A stretch of 64,000 bases of DNA from Candidatus Paracaedibacteraceae bacterium (GTDB lineage Bacteria > Pseudomonadota > Alphaproteobacteria > Paracaedibacterales > Paracaedibacteraceae): assembly GCA_019636035.1 (NCBI GenBank), contig JAHBYI010000001.1:1-64000 (forward strand), given 5' to 3'. The notes under the pieces are model-generated. The model did not search any database. It was not told the DNA's origin and saw only the letters and a program-made list of their open reading frames with translations. Positions 8,178-17,730 of the stretch are shown piece after piece (position 1 is the first letter of the stretch; every line of letters begins with the position of its first letter). Position numbers and translations under genes: made by a program.

Positions 8178-11100
8178 CTAATCATCGGAAAGAACCTTAT
8201 CCGATGCTGTAGCTTTACGAACACTCACGTCTAATTTTCTCTGTTTAACGGCTCGCATCATTGGCCTAACCATATCAGAATCAGAACTCTCACCCTCTTC
8301 CTGTACCGTATCATCTTCTTGAGAACGGCCTCTTTTTTTAGACGGAGCAGACTTGAATTTTTCCTTAGCATACGCTAAGAGCTGATCCGGAGATGGGTTC
8401 TCAGTTCCTGTTTGTGGCAGTGTAGATATTCTCAATATTTGAGTTAACAAACGACATCCTTCCGGTGTTTGAACTAGCGTATCAAGAGCTGAGATAACAG
8501 CATTACAAAAAGGATTCCGAGTATATTTCTTCAACCAAAACTTGGAGATGTATTGACTCAATATAGCCTCAATATATTTATTTGTATAACGCGCCTCTGA
8601 TAATAACGACCCCATTATCTCACGAATAAGTTTGTTATCATCCAGGAAAGACGCTGATTGGATAATGACATCTGCATCTGATTGAGAAAGATCAACATCG
8701 CCCTGAAGAATATGTAACCCATCTTGGACAATCTGAGCAACTAATGGCTTATTCTTAAAACACCTTAACAAAACAGGGTATACCTTTAAAAACCTAGATA
8801 TAGATTCATCTTTGATTGCTCTAATATGATCACAAACAGATGTATATAATGCTCTAAAAAAAGGGTCATTATGCTGTAACAGTTGCTCCAAAAAAGACGT
8901 CAATTGAAGCGGATCATCAATCACCTTTGACAAGAGGCCAAGTACAGCGTCTTTCAGTGATTCTTTCAATGTTCGTTTAACTTTGGCATTCGTCTCCTTC
9001 GTGATCATATCGCCATAAATATAAGCATAATCACTAACCGTTAACTCATCAGGAATTTCTTTTAAATATGGAGAGAGGTCAAAAAATTTCTCAAACAATG
9101 CCACTCGATCCGGAGAAACAAGAACTGAATACTCATCTTTCAATTTTCTAATAAAATGCAACCTAACTTTTGGCCGCAATTCCAGATAATGAATTAACTC
9201 AGAGAAAAATGGTGATTGAACATCGTACAGATTAAATTGCTGCAATAGATTAACAAATAGTTTACCGGAACCTGCCCTTACAACAGTATCAAAAAACTCT
9301 GCCCACCCTTCTTGGGTCGGTGGTACGCTTGTCCCTGTCAAGAAAGGGATATCCCCCCGCGTACTGGGGAGCCATAATTTTTCGCCCCAATAGAAGGAAG
9401 AGCTCTGACCCTGTGCGTTAAAGGCAAGATGGTTGTCCCCATAACTACGGATTTTAATCCCATAACGCGTATAAAGATTCGTTAATGTTTCTCGCTCTGT
9501 TGTCCCGATAAGAGGGCCATATGAACGATGAAAACTGTTTATATCTCCATTGTTCACGGCCATTTTTACAAAATGAGAAAATCCAATAAGCCTAGGCCAT
9601 AAATGTTGCCTTGAATTATTAAGCATATGCAGACCAAACTCTATGTTTGCTATGTACCGGAGAGCCGAAATAGGAAGTTTTTGTAGCAGAGCGTAGGCAT
9701 CCTGTCCATTTTTAAAAATATAATCAACTAATTCTTTCTCAAAAGTACAGACTATCGGGTCAAAATGAGATCGATATCGATCTAATATCGACATCATCTG
9801 CATATAGTTCCCCAGAGCACTAAGCGTCGGTTTTGTTAATGCGTCTTTTTGCATATGCTCAAGAGAAATTTTTCCATAACCAATACATTCTTTAAGGCGG
9901 TGTAAGTGAGGATTTGAAGACTGATTGCCTGTCGCTAGTTTTGAGAGTACATCCACCCCCAACCTGACAAGAGAGCTATCCAATTCTTTTAACCTCGCCA
10001 TATAGCGTTGAGCTATATCAGAAGGGTAATTTTTTGATAATAACTGACGAGCAATCAGTGTGTATAGATCCGGAGAGTTAAGGTCATCTTCTGACACTAA
10101 AACTCCATAGGATTGCATCACGTGTTGCATCAATAAAGGTACGTTCTGGCTTAGAATCGTCATATCATTATTCTGCAAACCGACACAGAGCATAGCTTGC
10201 AACGCACTAAAATATAAATGAGGGTGAATTAAGATCGGGCTGAAATCCATAATGTCTGTTGTCTTGGTGCCAAGATTCTGCTGTATCAACTTAATAGAAT
10301 CATAAAAAATCTGATCATTAGACATAGAGGCAAGGTACTCAGCCGTAGCAATATTACCGGATAGATGGCAGACCCATACCAACTTCCTTGATGTAGAGGT
10401 AATCACACCAGGAACTGCCAACAGCTGTAGCTGCATTGACTGGGGAAGATCTTTTAGCTGAATTACCATTTTTGTAGATCGAAACAATAACATGTCAATA
10501 TCATCGGGTGTTAACTCTTCGACAAGAGATGTTGTTATTGGTTGAGAAAACTGAGGGTATCCCGGATGCGGATACCCACTCTCAACAATAGTTAAATACG
10601 GTGCCAACAAATATTCTACCGCTTCCGTAGTTAGTTCAAACTCATTATTATCATTAAAATCAAAAGAAATTCCTGTAAAACCCTTTAAGAGATCGCCTAT
10701 TTTGACAGTATAATGAGCACTATTAGGCGTACCAACAGCTAAATATTGATTTAATGATGCCTTGATCTGATTAATCATCAACGATGGCTTCATATGAAGC
10801 GAAAGCCATTTTGCCAAACATGGCAACGCTACCCCTCTTAAATGAGGGTTCTGCGGAATCTCTATAAAGTGTATGCTTGAACTCAGTTCTTCGCCCACAT
10901 AAGACAATCCCATGAACCCTTCGAGTTTATATCTGAACCATTGGCTAATGGCAACAGATGTCGCTTCGCGTGCATCAGCACATTGCGCAACTATAAGGTC
11001 ACGTAAAATGCTTTCCTTATAATCCTGAATCAAATTATCTAAACTAAAATTGTCATCTCCGTATCTGGAAAAAACCGTATCAACTCGAGCCTCAAAACCG

Positions 11101-11807
11101 GCTGAACAATGAGTCGTAAGATCCAGAATGAACGTAAAGAATAAATCTCGTACTTCCTCTTGTTTTTGAGGATCATCAAAATTTTTGTTTAATTTGTACA
11201 GGACAGTGGCAAGATTCAGAGCCGTTTTTCCCTGCTTATTTGTTAATAAGTCCCGGAATGCGGTGGCATAATGATTTTGCCAATTGCGAACTTCTTGTGT
11301 TAATTCTTCAGCATTCCCAAGAAGTGCATTAAAAGCCATCTGTGGTGTAACAGTACTGTCCATCACAATTGTTTGTTTAATTTCTTCTGGGAATTTTTCT
11401 GCAATCCTATTGTATAAACTTTTAAATGTTTCCAGATCGACAGAACCAAGATCTTCAATAGCAGGGCGATCTCTATTCTCAAACAACGTCTGAAAATTAA
11501 TTGCCCTGTATTGCCCCTGCTCTCCTGCTTCATAATAGATTGGGAACTCAACTCCAGCTGCCGAAACAAAGAAAGACAATCCAGCATCAGCTGATCCAAA
11601 ATTATTGATCAATCTGCTTGCAAAACTAGACAAAGCCTCATTGGAGAACGGCTTCTTATGCCAACTACTCTGGATACTCCTCTGCACAGTGGATTCAGTA
11701 CTTGGGTGAGAAGTATCAACCTCCATTGCATCATCATGCGCGTGCACCATCACTGTATTCATGAGGAGTGCTGCAAGTTTATACTTATAAAATCGAGAAA
11801 GATTCAT
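8178..11807 (-). CDS. Very large exported protein of unknown function (1209 aa)
   Basis: I do not recognise the family. The N-terminus is a classic Sec signal peptide: basic start, hydrophobic stretch LAALLMNTVM, likely cleavage VHA|HDDAM after residue 23. No later membrane helix is evident. The body is Leu-rich, largely alpha-helical and resembles a repeat or solenoid scaffold, with many short helices and few glycines. The last ~90 residues are acidic/basic and low in complexity: SKKRGRSQEDD, an EEGESSDSD patch, then VKQRKLDV. These basic clusters resemble eukaryotic nuclear localisation signals; that is inference. A GAAGGGCGAAG ribosome-binding site precedes the ATG. Two same-orientation repeats (8100-8176 and 11950-12037) bracket the gene. 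A host-directed or periplasmic role is possible but unproven. Confidence 0.8.
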   Translation of the reverse strand: MNLSRFYKYKLAALLMNTVMVHAHDDAMEVDTSHPSTESTVQRSIQSSWHKKPFSNEALSSFASRLINNFGSADAGLSFFVSAAGVEFPIYYEAGEQGQYRAINFQTLFENRDRPAIEDLGSVDLETFKSLYNRIAEKFPEEIKQTIVMDSTVTPQMAFNALLGNAEELTQEVRNWQNHYATAFRDLLTNKQGKTALNLATVLYKLNKNFDDPQKQEEVRDLFFTFILDLTTHCSAGFEARVDTVFSRYGDDNFSLDNLIQDYKESILRDLIVAQCADAREATSVAISQWFRYKLEGFMGLSYVGEELSSSIHFIEIPQNPHLRGVALPCLAKWLSLHMKPSLMINQIKASLNQYLAVGTPNSAHYTVKIGDLLKGFTGISFDFNDNNEFELTTEAVEYLLAPYLTIVESGYPHPGYPQFSQPITTSLVEELTPDDIDMLLFRSTKMVIQLKDLPQSMQLQLLAVPGVITSTSRKLVWVCHLSGNIATAEYLASMSNDQIFYDSIKLIQQNLGTKTTDIMDFSPILIHPHLYFSALQAMLCVGLQNNDMTILSQNVPLLMQHVMQSYGVLVSEDDLNSPDLYTLIARQLLSKNYPSDIAQRYMARLKELDSSLVRLGVDVLSKLATGNQSSNPHLHRLKECIGYGKISLEHMQKDALTKPTLSALGNYMQMMSILDRYRSHFDPIVCTFEKELVDYIFKNGQDAYALLQKLPISALRYIANIEFGLHMLNNSRQHLWPRLIGFSHFVKMAVNNGDINSFHRSYGPLIGTTERETLTNLYTRYGIKIRSYGDNHLAFNAQGQSSSFYWGEKLWLPSTRGDIPFLTGTSVPPTQEGWAEFFDTVVRAGSGKLFVNLLQQFNLYDVQSPFFSELIHYLELRPKVRLHFIRKLKDEYSVLVSPDRVALFEKFFDLSPYLKEIPDELTVSDYAYIYGDMITKETNAKVKRTLKESLKDAVLGLLSKVIDDPLQLTSFLEQLLQHNDPFFRALYTSVCDHIRAIKDESISRFLKVYPVLLRCFKNKPLVAQIVQDGLHILQGDVDLSQSDADVIIQSASFLDDNKLIREIMGSLLSEARYTNKYIEAILSQYISKFWLKKYTRNPFCNAVISALDTLVQTPEGCRLLTQILRISTLPQTGTENPSPDQLLAYAKEKFKSAPSKKRGRSQEDDTVQEEGESSDSDMVRPMMRAVKQRKLDVSVRKATASDKVLSDD

Positions 11808-11949
11808 TCTTCGCCCTTCTATTCAGAAAGAAATAACACTATATCCGACCCAAAAAATCAACGCAAATCTGCTTGGCATAATTTCAGCATCTTCAATTTG
11901 ATTGAGCTCAGATCAGAAATAAGGATTGTATTTTCAATTTTCAAGAGAT

Positions 11950-12037
11950 TTCTACCTCACCCCTTGTGAGGGAGGTCGCCACTCAGTGGCGGGTGAAGGG
12001 TAAAAAAGGTGTATCAAGATTAAATGGAAGAACTATA
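11950..12037. repeat. Dispersed repeat copy B, abutting the lptM-like stop codon
   Basis: TACCTCACCCCTTGTGAGGGAGGT is followed by the palindrome CGCCACTCAGTGGCG, a GGGTGAAGGG arm, then GTATCAAGATTAAATGGAAGAACTATA. The two G/C-rich arms can pair into a long hairpin, so in the minus direction it may also work as a terminator for the small lipoprotein gene. The lipoprotein stop codon TAG (12033-12035) lies within the terminal motif. It is a partner of copy A at 8100-8176. Confidence 0.65.
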
Positions 12038-12191
12038 CAGAACAATCCGGGTTTTGAGCAGGATATTGATGGGGATAGCCGTTGTCTTCAACAGGTTCAA
12101 GAGGCCCCTTTCGGCCACAGGACGACAAAGCAATAACAAGCACTAATAAGGCAAGCAATACGAATGAATACTTAGGGAATAAAGCGTACAT
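12033..12191 (-). CDS. lptM: Small LptM/YifL-like lipoprotein
   Basis: A 52-residue lipoprotein precursor. A basic N-terminus and hydrophobic stretch (VLLALLVLVIA) end in the lipobox LSSC. The start of the mature chain is CGRKGPLEP, matching the conserved CGxKGPL motif of LptM (YifL). In Enterobacteria LptM assists oxidative maturation of the LPS transporter LptD, and alphaproteobacterial relatives often end in a YPxxYP-like segment as here (YPHQYP). Mature Cys50 near the end is an additional cysteine. The stop codon TAG overlaps the beginning of repeat copy B. It lies upstream of tRNA-Val in genome order and has no operon partner. The function is inferred only from the motif. Confidence 0.75.
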   Translation of the reverse strand: MYALFPKYSFVLLALLVLVIALSSCGRKGPLEPVEDNGYPHQYPAQNPDCSV

Positions 12192-12252
12192 GAATTGATC
12201 GCTCTTTTGATTTATATATAATAAAAAATGTATCAGGAGATCTTGAGGCTGA

Positions 12253-12327
12253 TGGTGGGTGATGAAGGGATTGAACCTCCGACCCTCTCGGTGTAAACGA
12301 GACGCTCTACCGCTGAGCTAATCACCC
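12253..12327 (-). tRNA. tRNA-Val (anticodon UAC)
   Basis: On the minus strand the acceptor GGGTGAT (12321-12327) pairs with ATCACCC, followed by discriminator A and an encoded CCA. The D-arm reads AGCTCAGCGGTAGAGC. The anticodon stem TCTCG/CGAGA encloses loop TTTACAC, giving TAC. The T-arm is GTCGGAGGTTCAATCC, slightly diverged from the consensus GGTTCGAATCC. Length is 75 nt with CCA. Confidence 0.95.
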
Positions 12328-12399
12328 ATAAACCTTATAAAAGAACCCTAATACATTTCACTTATTCTATGCAATAAGAATTTTGCTTTGAGCACAAAA

Positions 12400-12675
12400 T
12401 TATTTTGCAACAGCATCTTTCAGTTGCTTACCAGCGCGGAACTTTGGAAGACGTGTAGCAGCAATCTTCAAAGGTTGACCTGTGCGTGGGTTGCGACCTG
12501 TTGTAGCAGCACGATTTGCAACGGCAAATGTACCGAAACCGATCAAGCGAACTTCTTCACCTGTCTTTAAAGAATGGGTAATTGAAGAAAATGTTGCATC
12601 GATTGCGCGTTCTGCATCAGCCTTTGTCAAACCGGAGGCTGTAGCAACTTTTGAAACTAACTCTGATTTATTCAC
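12400..12675 (-). CDS. hupB: DNA-binding protein HU
   Basis: Histone-like nucleoid protein (91 aa) that bends and compacts DNA as a dimer. It starts MNKSELVSKVA, has the GFGTF turn, the flexible DNA-contact arm with RNPRTGQP, and ends in KFRAGKQLKDAV, all typical of HU/IHF and closest to HU. The start codon is GTG, preceded by AGGA at good spacing. A sigma70-type promoter is visible upstream. Length is standard. tRNA-Val follows about 70 bp downstream on the same strand. Confidence 0.96.
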   Translation of the reverse strand: MNKSELVSKVATASGLTKADAERAIDATFSSITHSLKTGEEVRLIGFGTFAVANRAATTGRNPRTGQPLKIAATRLPKFRAGKQLKDAVAK

Positions 12676-12719
12676 TGTCGTAAATCCTATATTAAAGTTA
12701 AACCATGACTACACTTAAA

Positions 12720-12749
12720 ATTCTAAGGCTCATTTTGAACTGCGGTCAA
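12720..12749 (-). promoter_or_regulatory. Sigma70-type promoter of the HU gene
   Basis: On the minus strand, TTGACC (12749-12744) is followed after 18 bp by TAGAAT (12725-12720). That is 45 bp upstream of the GTG start. It is the best promoter match in this part of the window. Confidence 0.65.
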
Positions 12750-12877
12750 TTCCCTTTATTAAAAAATATTAACTTTTTAGGGGGTTTTTTTATCTTTTTT
12801 AGAGGCCAAAGCAACAAAATGGCTGAAACCAAGGCTTTTCAGCAACAATTGAAATTCGAGATTTTAGATAGATATAA

Positions 12878-13768
12878 TTAAAAATCGAGACGTTCATGAG
12901 AAAAAAGCCCCAATCCCAAGCCAATTTTAAAGCTTTGACGTCGCCACCAACAACAGTTCAAAGCTCGTTCTACATCCTGAAATCCATTCAAAGATCGCCT
13001 CGACGGGTGTTTTTCAACATAGGGCAAAATTTCAGTTAACAGCCAATGCCGGTGACACAAAACTGATTGGTTTGTCCAAGGTAAAACAGCTGAATCAACA
13101 ATGAAGTCACCCTCTATTTGACGCTGAATATACGTCAAATAGTGTTTTTTCGATACATCCTGCAAAACATAAGGAGCCGTCCCGATTAACCGACGTCTCT
13201 TGAATGGTCGCATGAATGCTTTGAGCTTTGCCCACCATGATTGAGGTTGATGGTATGCTTTAAATTTGCGAACCGTATCAAATTTCTCTCCCGGTTGCCA
13301 GCGATGCCTAAGGCGATAAACATCGACTTCATAATTTTGCAAGCGCGTTAAAGCTCGACTCATCTCAACACTGACGATTGAATTAGGCTCAATCAAAATA
13401 CAATCATTTTCCAGTAACAACACATAGTCGTTTTGGGCAGATTCCGCCAAAAGCTTCATCCCCCCATAAATACCAATATTGTGGTCTGTTGATACGTATC
13501 TCAGTCCATACTTATCAGCCAGCAATCGATCTTCATCTGAAATTTCCTGAAACAGAATGATAACCTCATCAAAAAAATCAAAAAGATTTTCTTTGAAATA
13601 GGTCTGTAACGTCGCCTCAAGTGTTTTGGGGCTCTTCCAGCTCATGATACAGCACGTGATCGGCAATCTATCACTTGCCTGATCTGTCGCTAATAATTTT
13701 TGTTCATTCAATATCTGCATGGTCTTAAGTATATACGCAATAATCGGATCATTTTCCATGTATTTCAT
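12878..13768 (-). CDS. GT-A-fold glycosyltransferase-like protein
   Basis: Protein of about 296 aa. It looks like a family 2-type nucleotide-sugar glycosyltransferase: ITCCIMSWKSPKTLEATLQTYF is the usual N-terminal Rossmann-like start. VIILFQEIS and YVSTDHNIGIYGGMKLLAE follow, and LLLENDCILI carries a DxD-like acidic motif. The C-terminal part is rich in Trp and Arg and is less recognisable. A TTG nine bases earlier is possible, but ATG at 13768 or 13759 is more natural. It is divergent from rlmN and has no polysaccharide gene cluster around it, so acceptor and product are unknown. Confidence 0.65.
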   Translation of the reverse strand: MKYMENDPIIAYILKTMQILNEQKLLATDQASDRLPITCCIMSWKSPKTLEATLQTYFKENLFDFFDEVIILFQEISDEDRLLADKYGLRYVSTDHNIGIYGGMKLLAESAQNDYVLLLENDCILIEPNSIVSVEMSRALTRLQNYEVDVYRLRHRWQPGEKFDTVRKFKAYHQPQSWWAKLKAFMRPFKRRRLIGTAPYVLQDVSKKHYLTYIQRQIEGDFIVDSAVLPWTNQSVLCHRHWLLTEILPYVEKHPSRRSLNGFQDVERALNCCWWRRQSFKIGLGLGLFSHERLDF

Positions 13769-13839
13769 ACAGATCAAAAATATCTATCGCAACTTGTGAT
13801 GGGATCCCTTATATCTAAATAAAACAACTGACAAACATA

Positions 13840-14919
13840 ATGACTATGCAAAATATAATTGGCCTATCCCGCGAAGAACTAGAACGCGACTTTACAGACG
13901 CCGGCATCCCTAAATTCCGTCTCAAGCAAATCTGGCATTGGATTTACCACCATGGCGTCCGTTCTTTTGATGACATGCCGAACGTTCCAAAAGAACTACG
14001 CTTTAAATTACAGGATCTTTACACGATCAATCGCCCTGAAATTACCAAAGCAATGACATCCGCAGATGGCACCCAGAAATGGTTGCTAAAATTCCAAGAT
14101 GGGGAAGAAGCCGAATGCGTCCATATTCCTGAGTCAGTCCGAGGAACCTTATGCGTTTCATCACAGGTTGGCTGTACGCTGACCTGCAAATTCTGTCATA
14201 CAGGAACCCAAAAACTTGTGCGCAATCTAGGATCAGCTGAAATTGTCGGACAAATGATGCTGGCACGTGATGCCTTTGATGAATGGCCAACGCCTTTTAG
14301 TAATCGCTTGGTGTCTAACATCGTCATGATGGGCATGGGAGAACCGCTATACAATTTTGATAATGTCGCAAAAGCCTTGAAAATCATTATGGATCCCGAA
14401 GGTATTGCCCTCTCTCGTCGGAAAATCACGCTATCAACCAGCGGGGTTGTTCCGATGATGGATCGTTGCGGTGAAGAGATCGGTGTTAACTTGGCTGTGT
14501 CGCTGCATGCTGTTCGTGATGATCTACGAAACGTCTTAGTCCCGCTCAATAAAAAATATCCGATTAAGGACTTAATTGATGCGTGCCGTCGTTACCCTGG
14601 TGTCAACAATGCCAATCGCATCACCTTTGAGTATGTTATGCTCAAAGGCGTGAATGACACCAATGCGGATGCTAAGGAACTAGTACACCTGATCCGAGGC
14701 ATTCCGGCTAAAATTAACCTAATCCCCTTTAATCCATGGCCGGGTAGCGACTTCGAATGCTCAACCCCGGATCGTATTGACGCATTTTCTCAGATCGTAC
14801 AGCGTGCCGGATATTCATCCCCTGTACGAACACCCCGTGGTCGTGATATTCTGGCAGCATGTGGCCAGCTGAAATCCGAAAGCGTGCGCCAATCTAAGAG
14901 TTTGTTAAAAGCGAGTTAA
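13840..14919 (+). CDS. rlmN: 23S rRNA / tRNA adenine-C2 methyltransferase RlmN
   Basis: Radical-SAM enzyme (359 aa) that methylates C2 of A2503 in 23S rRNA and A37 in some tRNAs. The 4Fe-4S cluster cysteines C112, C116 and C119 are in CTLTCKFC. The SAM-binding [12 protein letters not shown] follows, and the methyl-carrying Cys lies in DILAACGQL near the C-terminus. The N-terminal helical domain (1-100) is present, and length is normal. No strong ribosome-binding site precedes the ATG at 13840; an alternative ATG is two codons on. aroB follows after 3 nt, so the two are probably cotranscribed. Confidence 0.96.
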   Translation: MTMQNIIGLSREELERDFTDAGIPKFRLKQIWHWIYHHGVRSFDDMPNVPKELRFKLQDLYTINRPEITKAMTSADGTQKWLLKFQDGEEAECVHIPESVRGTLCVSSQVGCTLTCKFCHTGTQKLVRNLGSAEIVGQMMLARDAFDEWPTPFSNRLVSNIVMMGMGEPLYNFDNVAKALKIIMDPEGIALSRRKITLSTSGVVPMMDRCGEEIGVNLAVSLHAVRDDLRNVLVPLNKKYPIKDLIDACRRYPGVNNANRITFEYVMLKGVNDTNADAKELVHLIRGIPAKINLIPFNPWPGSDFECSTPDRIDAFSQIVQRAGYSSPVRTPRGRDILAACGQLKSESVRQSKSLLKAS

Positions 14920-14922
14920 ATC

Positions 14923-15885
14923 ATGTACAAAACCATCCACTGTCAGCGAGATTTCAAGACTCTGGTTGACTTTGGACAGTTTAACAGGGACTCATATCCA
15001 CCCGAAACCCTGATTATTGCTGATGCCATTTTAGGCCTTGATTTCCCCCATCTTGCCCTTGATGCTCCTGAATCGTTGAAATCATGGCACGGTGTTGGCT
15101 TAATCACCGACTATTTGATTCAGCATCAAGCTCATCGATCAACGCAGCTGATTGCCATCGGTGGGGGTGCCCTCCTTGATTTGGTTGGCTTTATCGCTAG
15201 CATTTACATGCGCGGCCTAAATTGGCATGCTGTTCCAACAACATTGCTCGCAATGGTTGATGCCAGCGTTGGTGGGAAAACGGCAATTAACCACAACAAT
15301 ATCAAAAATCTTTTTGGGAGCTTTTACCCCCCATCCAGCATTCTCATTGATACAAGCCACTTGGCGAACCAAAATTTATCCGGCGGCAAAGCTGAGGTCA
15401 TCAAAATGCTCTGGACATCGTCGGATGATCTAACCCTCCCCCCTGATCTTGATGATCTTGTCAAACTTGCCATTACTCTAAAACTTAAAATTATCGATCA
15501 CGATTGGACTGAAGCAACAGGAAATCGAGCAACACTGAATGCAGGCCATACCTTTGGTCATGCTTTTGAACGCCTCGACCCATCCCTATCTCACGGCCAA
15601 GCCATTGCTTATGGACTCTTAGCTGAACATGACCTCGCCGAATTCTTAACGCACAAAAATCATAACCGTCAGATTCTTGAGAAAAATCTTGCCCAACAGG
15701 GACTACAAATCAATTACGCCTATTTATTAACCGACCTTGACGCCCTGATTGACCTTATGCTTAAAGATAAAAAAGCAACTAAAACCACCTTAAGATCCAC
15801 AGTAGCTCGCTCTCCCGGTGATTCCTATAGGCTAACTTATACACCGGATGACGTAAGAAGGTTTGCCCTGTCACAAAGTCTGTGA
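14923..15885 (+). CDS. aroB: 3-dehydroquinate synthase (short form)
   Basis: Shikimate pathway enzyme that closes DAHP into 3-dehydroquinate using NAD and a divalent metal. Motifs: IGGGALLDLVGFIAS (NAD-binding), VPTTLLAMVDASVGGKTAIN (substrate), GGKAEVIK, and metal His residues in LNAGHTFGHAFE. At 320 aa it is shorter than the usual ~360, mainly through a trimmed N-terminal nucleotide domain; the catalytic motifs are all present. It starts 3 nt after rlmN. aroC, for the last shikimate step, is elsewhere in this window at 34002. No aroK is adjacent. Confidence 0.93.
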   Translation: MYKTIHCQRDFKTLVDFGQFNRDSYPPETLIIADAILGLDFPHLALDAPESLKSWHGVGLITDYLIQHQAHRSTQLIAIGGGALLDLVGFIASIYMRGLNWHAVPTTLLAMVDASVGGKTAINHNNIKNLFGSFYPPSSILIDTSHLANQNLSGGKAEVIKMLWTSSDDLTLPPDLDDLVKLAITLKLKIIDHDWTEATGNRATLNAGHTFGHAFERLDPSLSHGQAIAYGLLAEHDLAEFLTHKNHNRQILEKNLAQQGLQINYAYLLTDLDALIDLMLKDKKATKTTLRSTVARSPGDSYRLTYTPDDVRRFALSQSL

Positions 15886-15922
15886 TAGAGTGGTTGTAAT
15901 TGTTAATTGGATTTGAATATTC

Positions 15923-16465
15923 ATGGAAAGTCGATCGTATTTTATCGTCGGTCTTATCGCTTGGGCTCTTATAAACCCTAGCAATGCAAAACATTCCCTG
16001 CAACACAAGCAAGACATCGCTCTAGAGCATGTCATGACGGCCGATGATGCGACTTTTGTTCGTCAATTAAAAAAAGCCATGCGCTTAAACTCTAAATACA
16101 TCAAAAAATTGAAACATCGGCAAGATGCTGACTTAAACCTTTTACTTGAAAAAGCCGTTGCCTACGACGAACAGCTCCAAAGTAAAAACGCCAGTCGAGA
16201 ATCCATTATTGCAAAGCTCAAAGAACAAAATGCCATTTTACAGATTATTGATCAACGTATACGCTTAAAATCCGCTGATCTGGTGCAAACAACACCCCCA
16301 AATTCGGCACCTGTCTTGATCTCCGGAAAGATTTCCGTTGGCCAGACAGATCATAGTCCTGCTAAAAAAATAAAACAGACCGAAGACTTTTTTGAACCCA
16401 CAATCGCTGTTCCAATGGATACAGGTCGACGCGTGGGAATTGACAAATTAATTGAGGAAGAATAA
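15923..16465 (+). CDS. Small exported coiled-coil protein of unknown function
   Basis: A 180-aa protein I do not recognise. Its hydrophobic N-terminus (YFIVGLIAWALINPSNA) looks like a signal peptide cleaved near SNA|KHSL. Residues 50-130 are Lys/Leu/Gln/Glu-rich and probably coiled coil; the C-terminal 50 residues are Pro/Thr-containing and likely disordered. It sits between aroB and a CBS membrane protein, with only 3 nt to the latter, so it may be cotranscribed and act in the periplasm. No catalytic motif is visible. Confidence 0.65.
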   Translation: MESRSYFIVGLIAWALINPSNAKHSLQHKQDIALEHVMTADDATFVRQLKKAMRLNSKYIKKLKHRQDADLNLLLEKAVAYDEQLQSKNASRESIIAKLKEQNAILQIIDQRIRLKSADLVQTTPPNSAPVLISGKISVGQTDHSPAKKIKQTEDFFEPTIAVPMDTGRRVGIDKLIEEE

Positions 16466-16468
16466 ACC

Positions 16469-17722
16469 GTGTTAGCTATCGTGTTTCTCGTGCTCTTGTG
16501 CCTTATCGTCTTGGCATCACTCCTGTCTTCTGCTGAAACATCCGTGACAGCTGTATCAAAAGCCAAACTTCATGGCTTGGCAAAAAAAGGGGATGCAAAG
16601 GCCAAACTGGTTCTTGAATTGCAAAAAAATGTTGGCTTGTCCTTGTCAACAATTTTGCTGTTTAACACCCTCTGCTTGACCATCGTCAACAACAACATTG
16701 GTGATATCACAGCGGATATTTTCGGTAAAGAAGCAATCATTTTTGTCTCAATCATTATGACAGCAATTATTACTGTCTATGCAGAAACACTCCCCAAAAT
16801 TATAGCGGTTAACTCCCCGGAAAAAGTCTTAATGCTGCTGATCCGCCCCTTGTGGTTGGTCTACAGTATCTTTCGCCCCATTACCCTTGCCATCAATAAT
16901 TTTGCCCGTGCCCACTTGAAACTTTTTGGGATTAAATCTAATGCTGACGATGAATATGCAGCCCTCGAAGAATTACGAGGTGCCATCGATATGCACTTTG
17001 CCGAAACAACCCACGATGCTAATAACGAACGCGCCATGCTCAAGAGCATTCTTGATTTACGGGAAGTCAGTGTCGAAGAAATCATGACTCACCGCAAAAA
17101 TGTCACCATGATCAACATTGATGACAAACCATCAGAGATTGTTAAGCAAGTTCTGGAAAGCCCCTTTACACGCGTTCCCCTTTATAAAAACAATCATGAT
17201 AATATTGTCGGCGTTATTCATGCAAAAGCCCTGCTTCGTGCTGTCAATGCCCATAAAGGGAGCCTTGATAAACTGGATATAACGTCCATCGCCACAGCTC
17301 CTTGGTTTATCCCGGAAACAGCAGACCTCATTGATCAACTTCAAGCATTTAAAGCTCGTCGTGAACATTTTGCGGTTGTGGTTGATGAATATGGTGCTTT
17401 TAATGGGATTGTCACACTCGAAGATATCCTGGAAGAAATTGTCGGTGATATTACCGATGAACATGATATTGCCGTCAAAGGGATCCGCCCCCAAGATGAC
17501 GGTTCCTATATTATCGACGGGACGGTCACAATTCGTGACGTCAACCGCCAGTTAAATTGGGAACTCCCCGATGAAGAAGCAGCAACCATTGCAGGTCTTG
17601 TCCTGTATGAAGTTCGCCTCATTCCGGAGGTCGGCCAATCCTTCAACATTCATGGTTATCACTTTGAAATCATGCGTCGTCATCGTAACCAAATTACGTT
17701 GCTGAAGGTAAAATCTATTTAA
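16469..17722 (+). CDS. CorC/HlyC-type CNNM-CBS membrane protein (magnesium/cobalt efflux family)
   Basis: A 417-aa protein. The N-terminal CNNM (DUF21) membrane domain of about four helices (1-190) begins with a hydrophobic helix and SAETSVTAVSKAKL. A CBS pair follows (about 200-330: VEEIMTHRKNVTMI and FAVVVDEYGAFNGIVTLEDILEEIVGDI), then a CorC_HlyC transporter-associated domain at the C-terminus. The family is implicated in Mg/Co export or resistance. Earlier hemolysin annotations of this family are not supported by mechanism. GTG is the start, 3 nt after the previous stop. A palindromic repeat follows the gene. Confidence 0.9.
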   Translation: MLAIVFLVLLCLIVLASLLSSAETSVTAVSKAKLHGLAKKGDAKAKLVLELQKNVGLSLSTILLFNTLCLTIVNNNIGDITADIFGKEAIIFVSIIMTAIITVYAETLPKIIAVNSPEKVLMLLIRPLWLVYSIFRPITLAINNFARAHLKLFGIKSNADDEYAALEELRGAIDMHFAETTHDANNERAMLKSILDLREVSVEEIMTHRKNVTMINIDDKPSEIVKQVLESPFTRVPLYKNNHDNIVGVIHAKALLRAVNAHKGSLDKLDITSIATAPWFIPETADLIDQLQAFKARREHFAVVVDEYGAFNGIVTLEDILEEIVGDITDEHDIAVKGIRPQDDGSYIIDGTVTIRDVNRQLNWELPDEEAATIAGLVLYEVRLIPEVGQSFNIHGYHFEIMRRHRNQITLLKVKSI

Positions 17723-17730
17723 AAGTATTT

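Noticed and set aside
11658..11969. Plus-strand 103-codon frame at the 5' end of the 1209-aa gene
   Set aside because: It is opposite the signal peptide and leader of the minus-strand gene and lacks protein-like composition.
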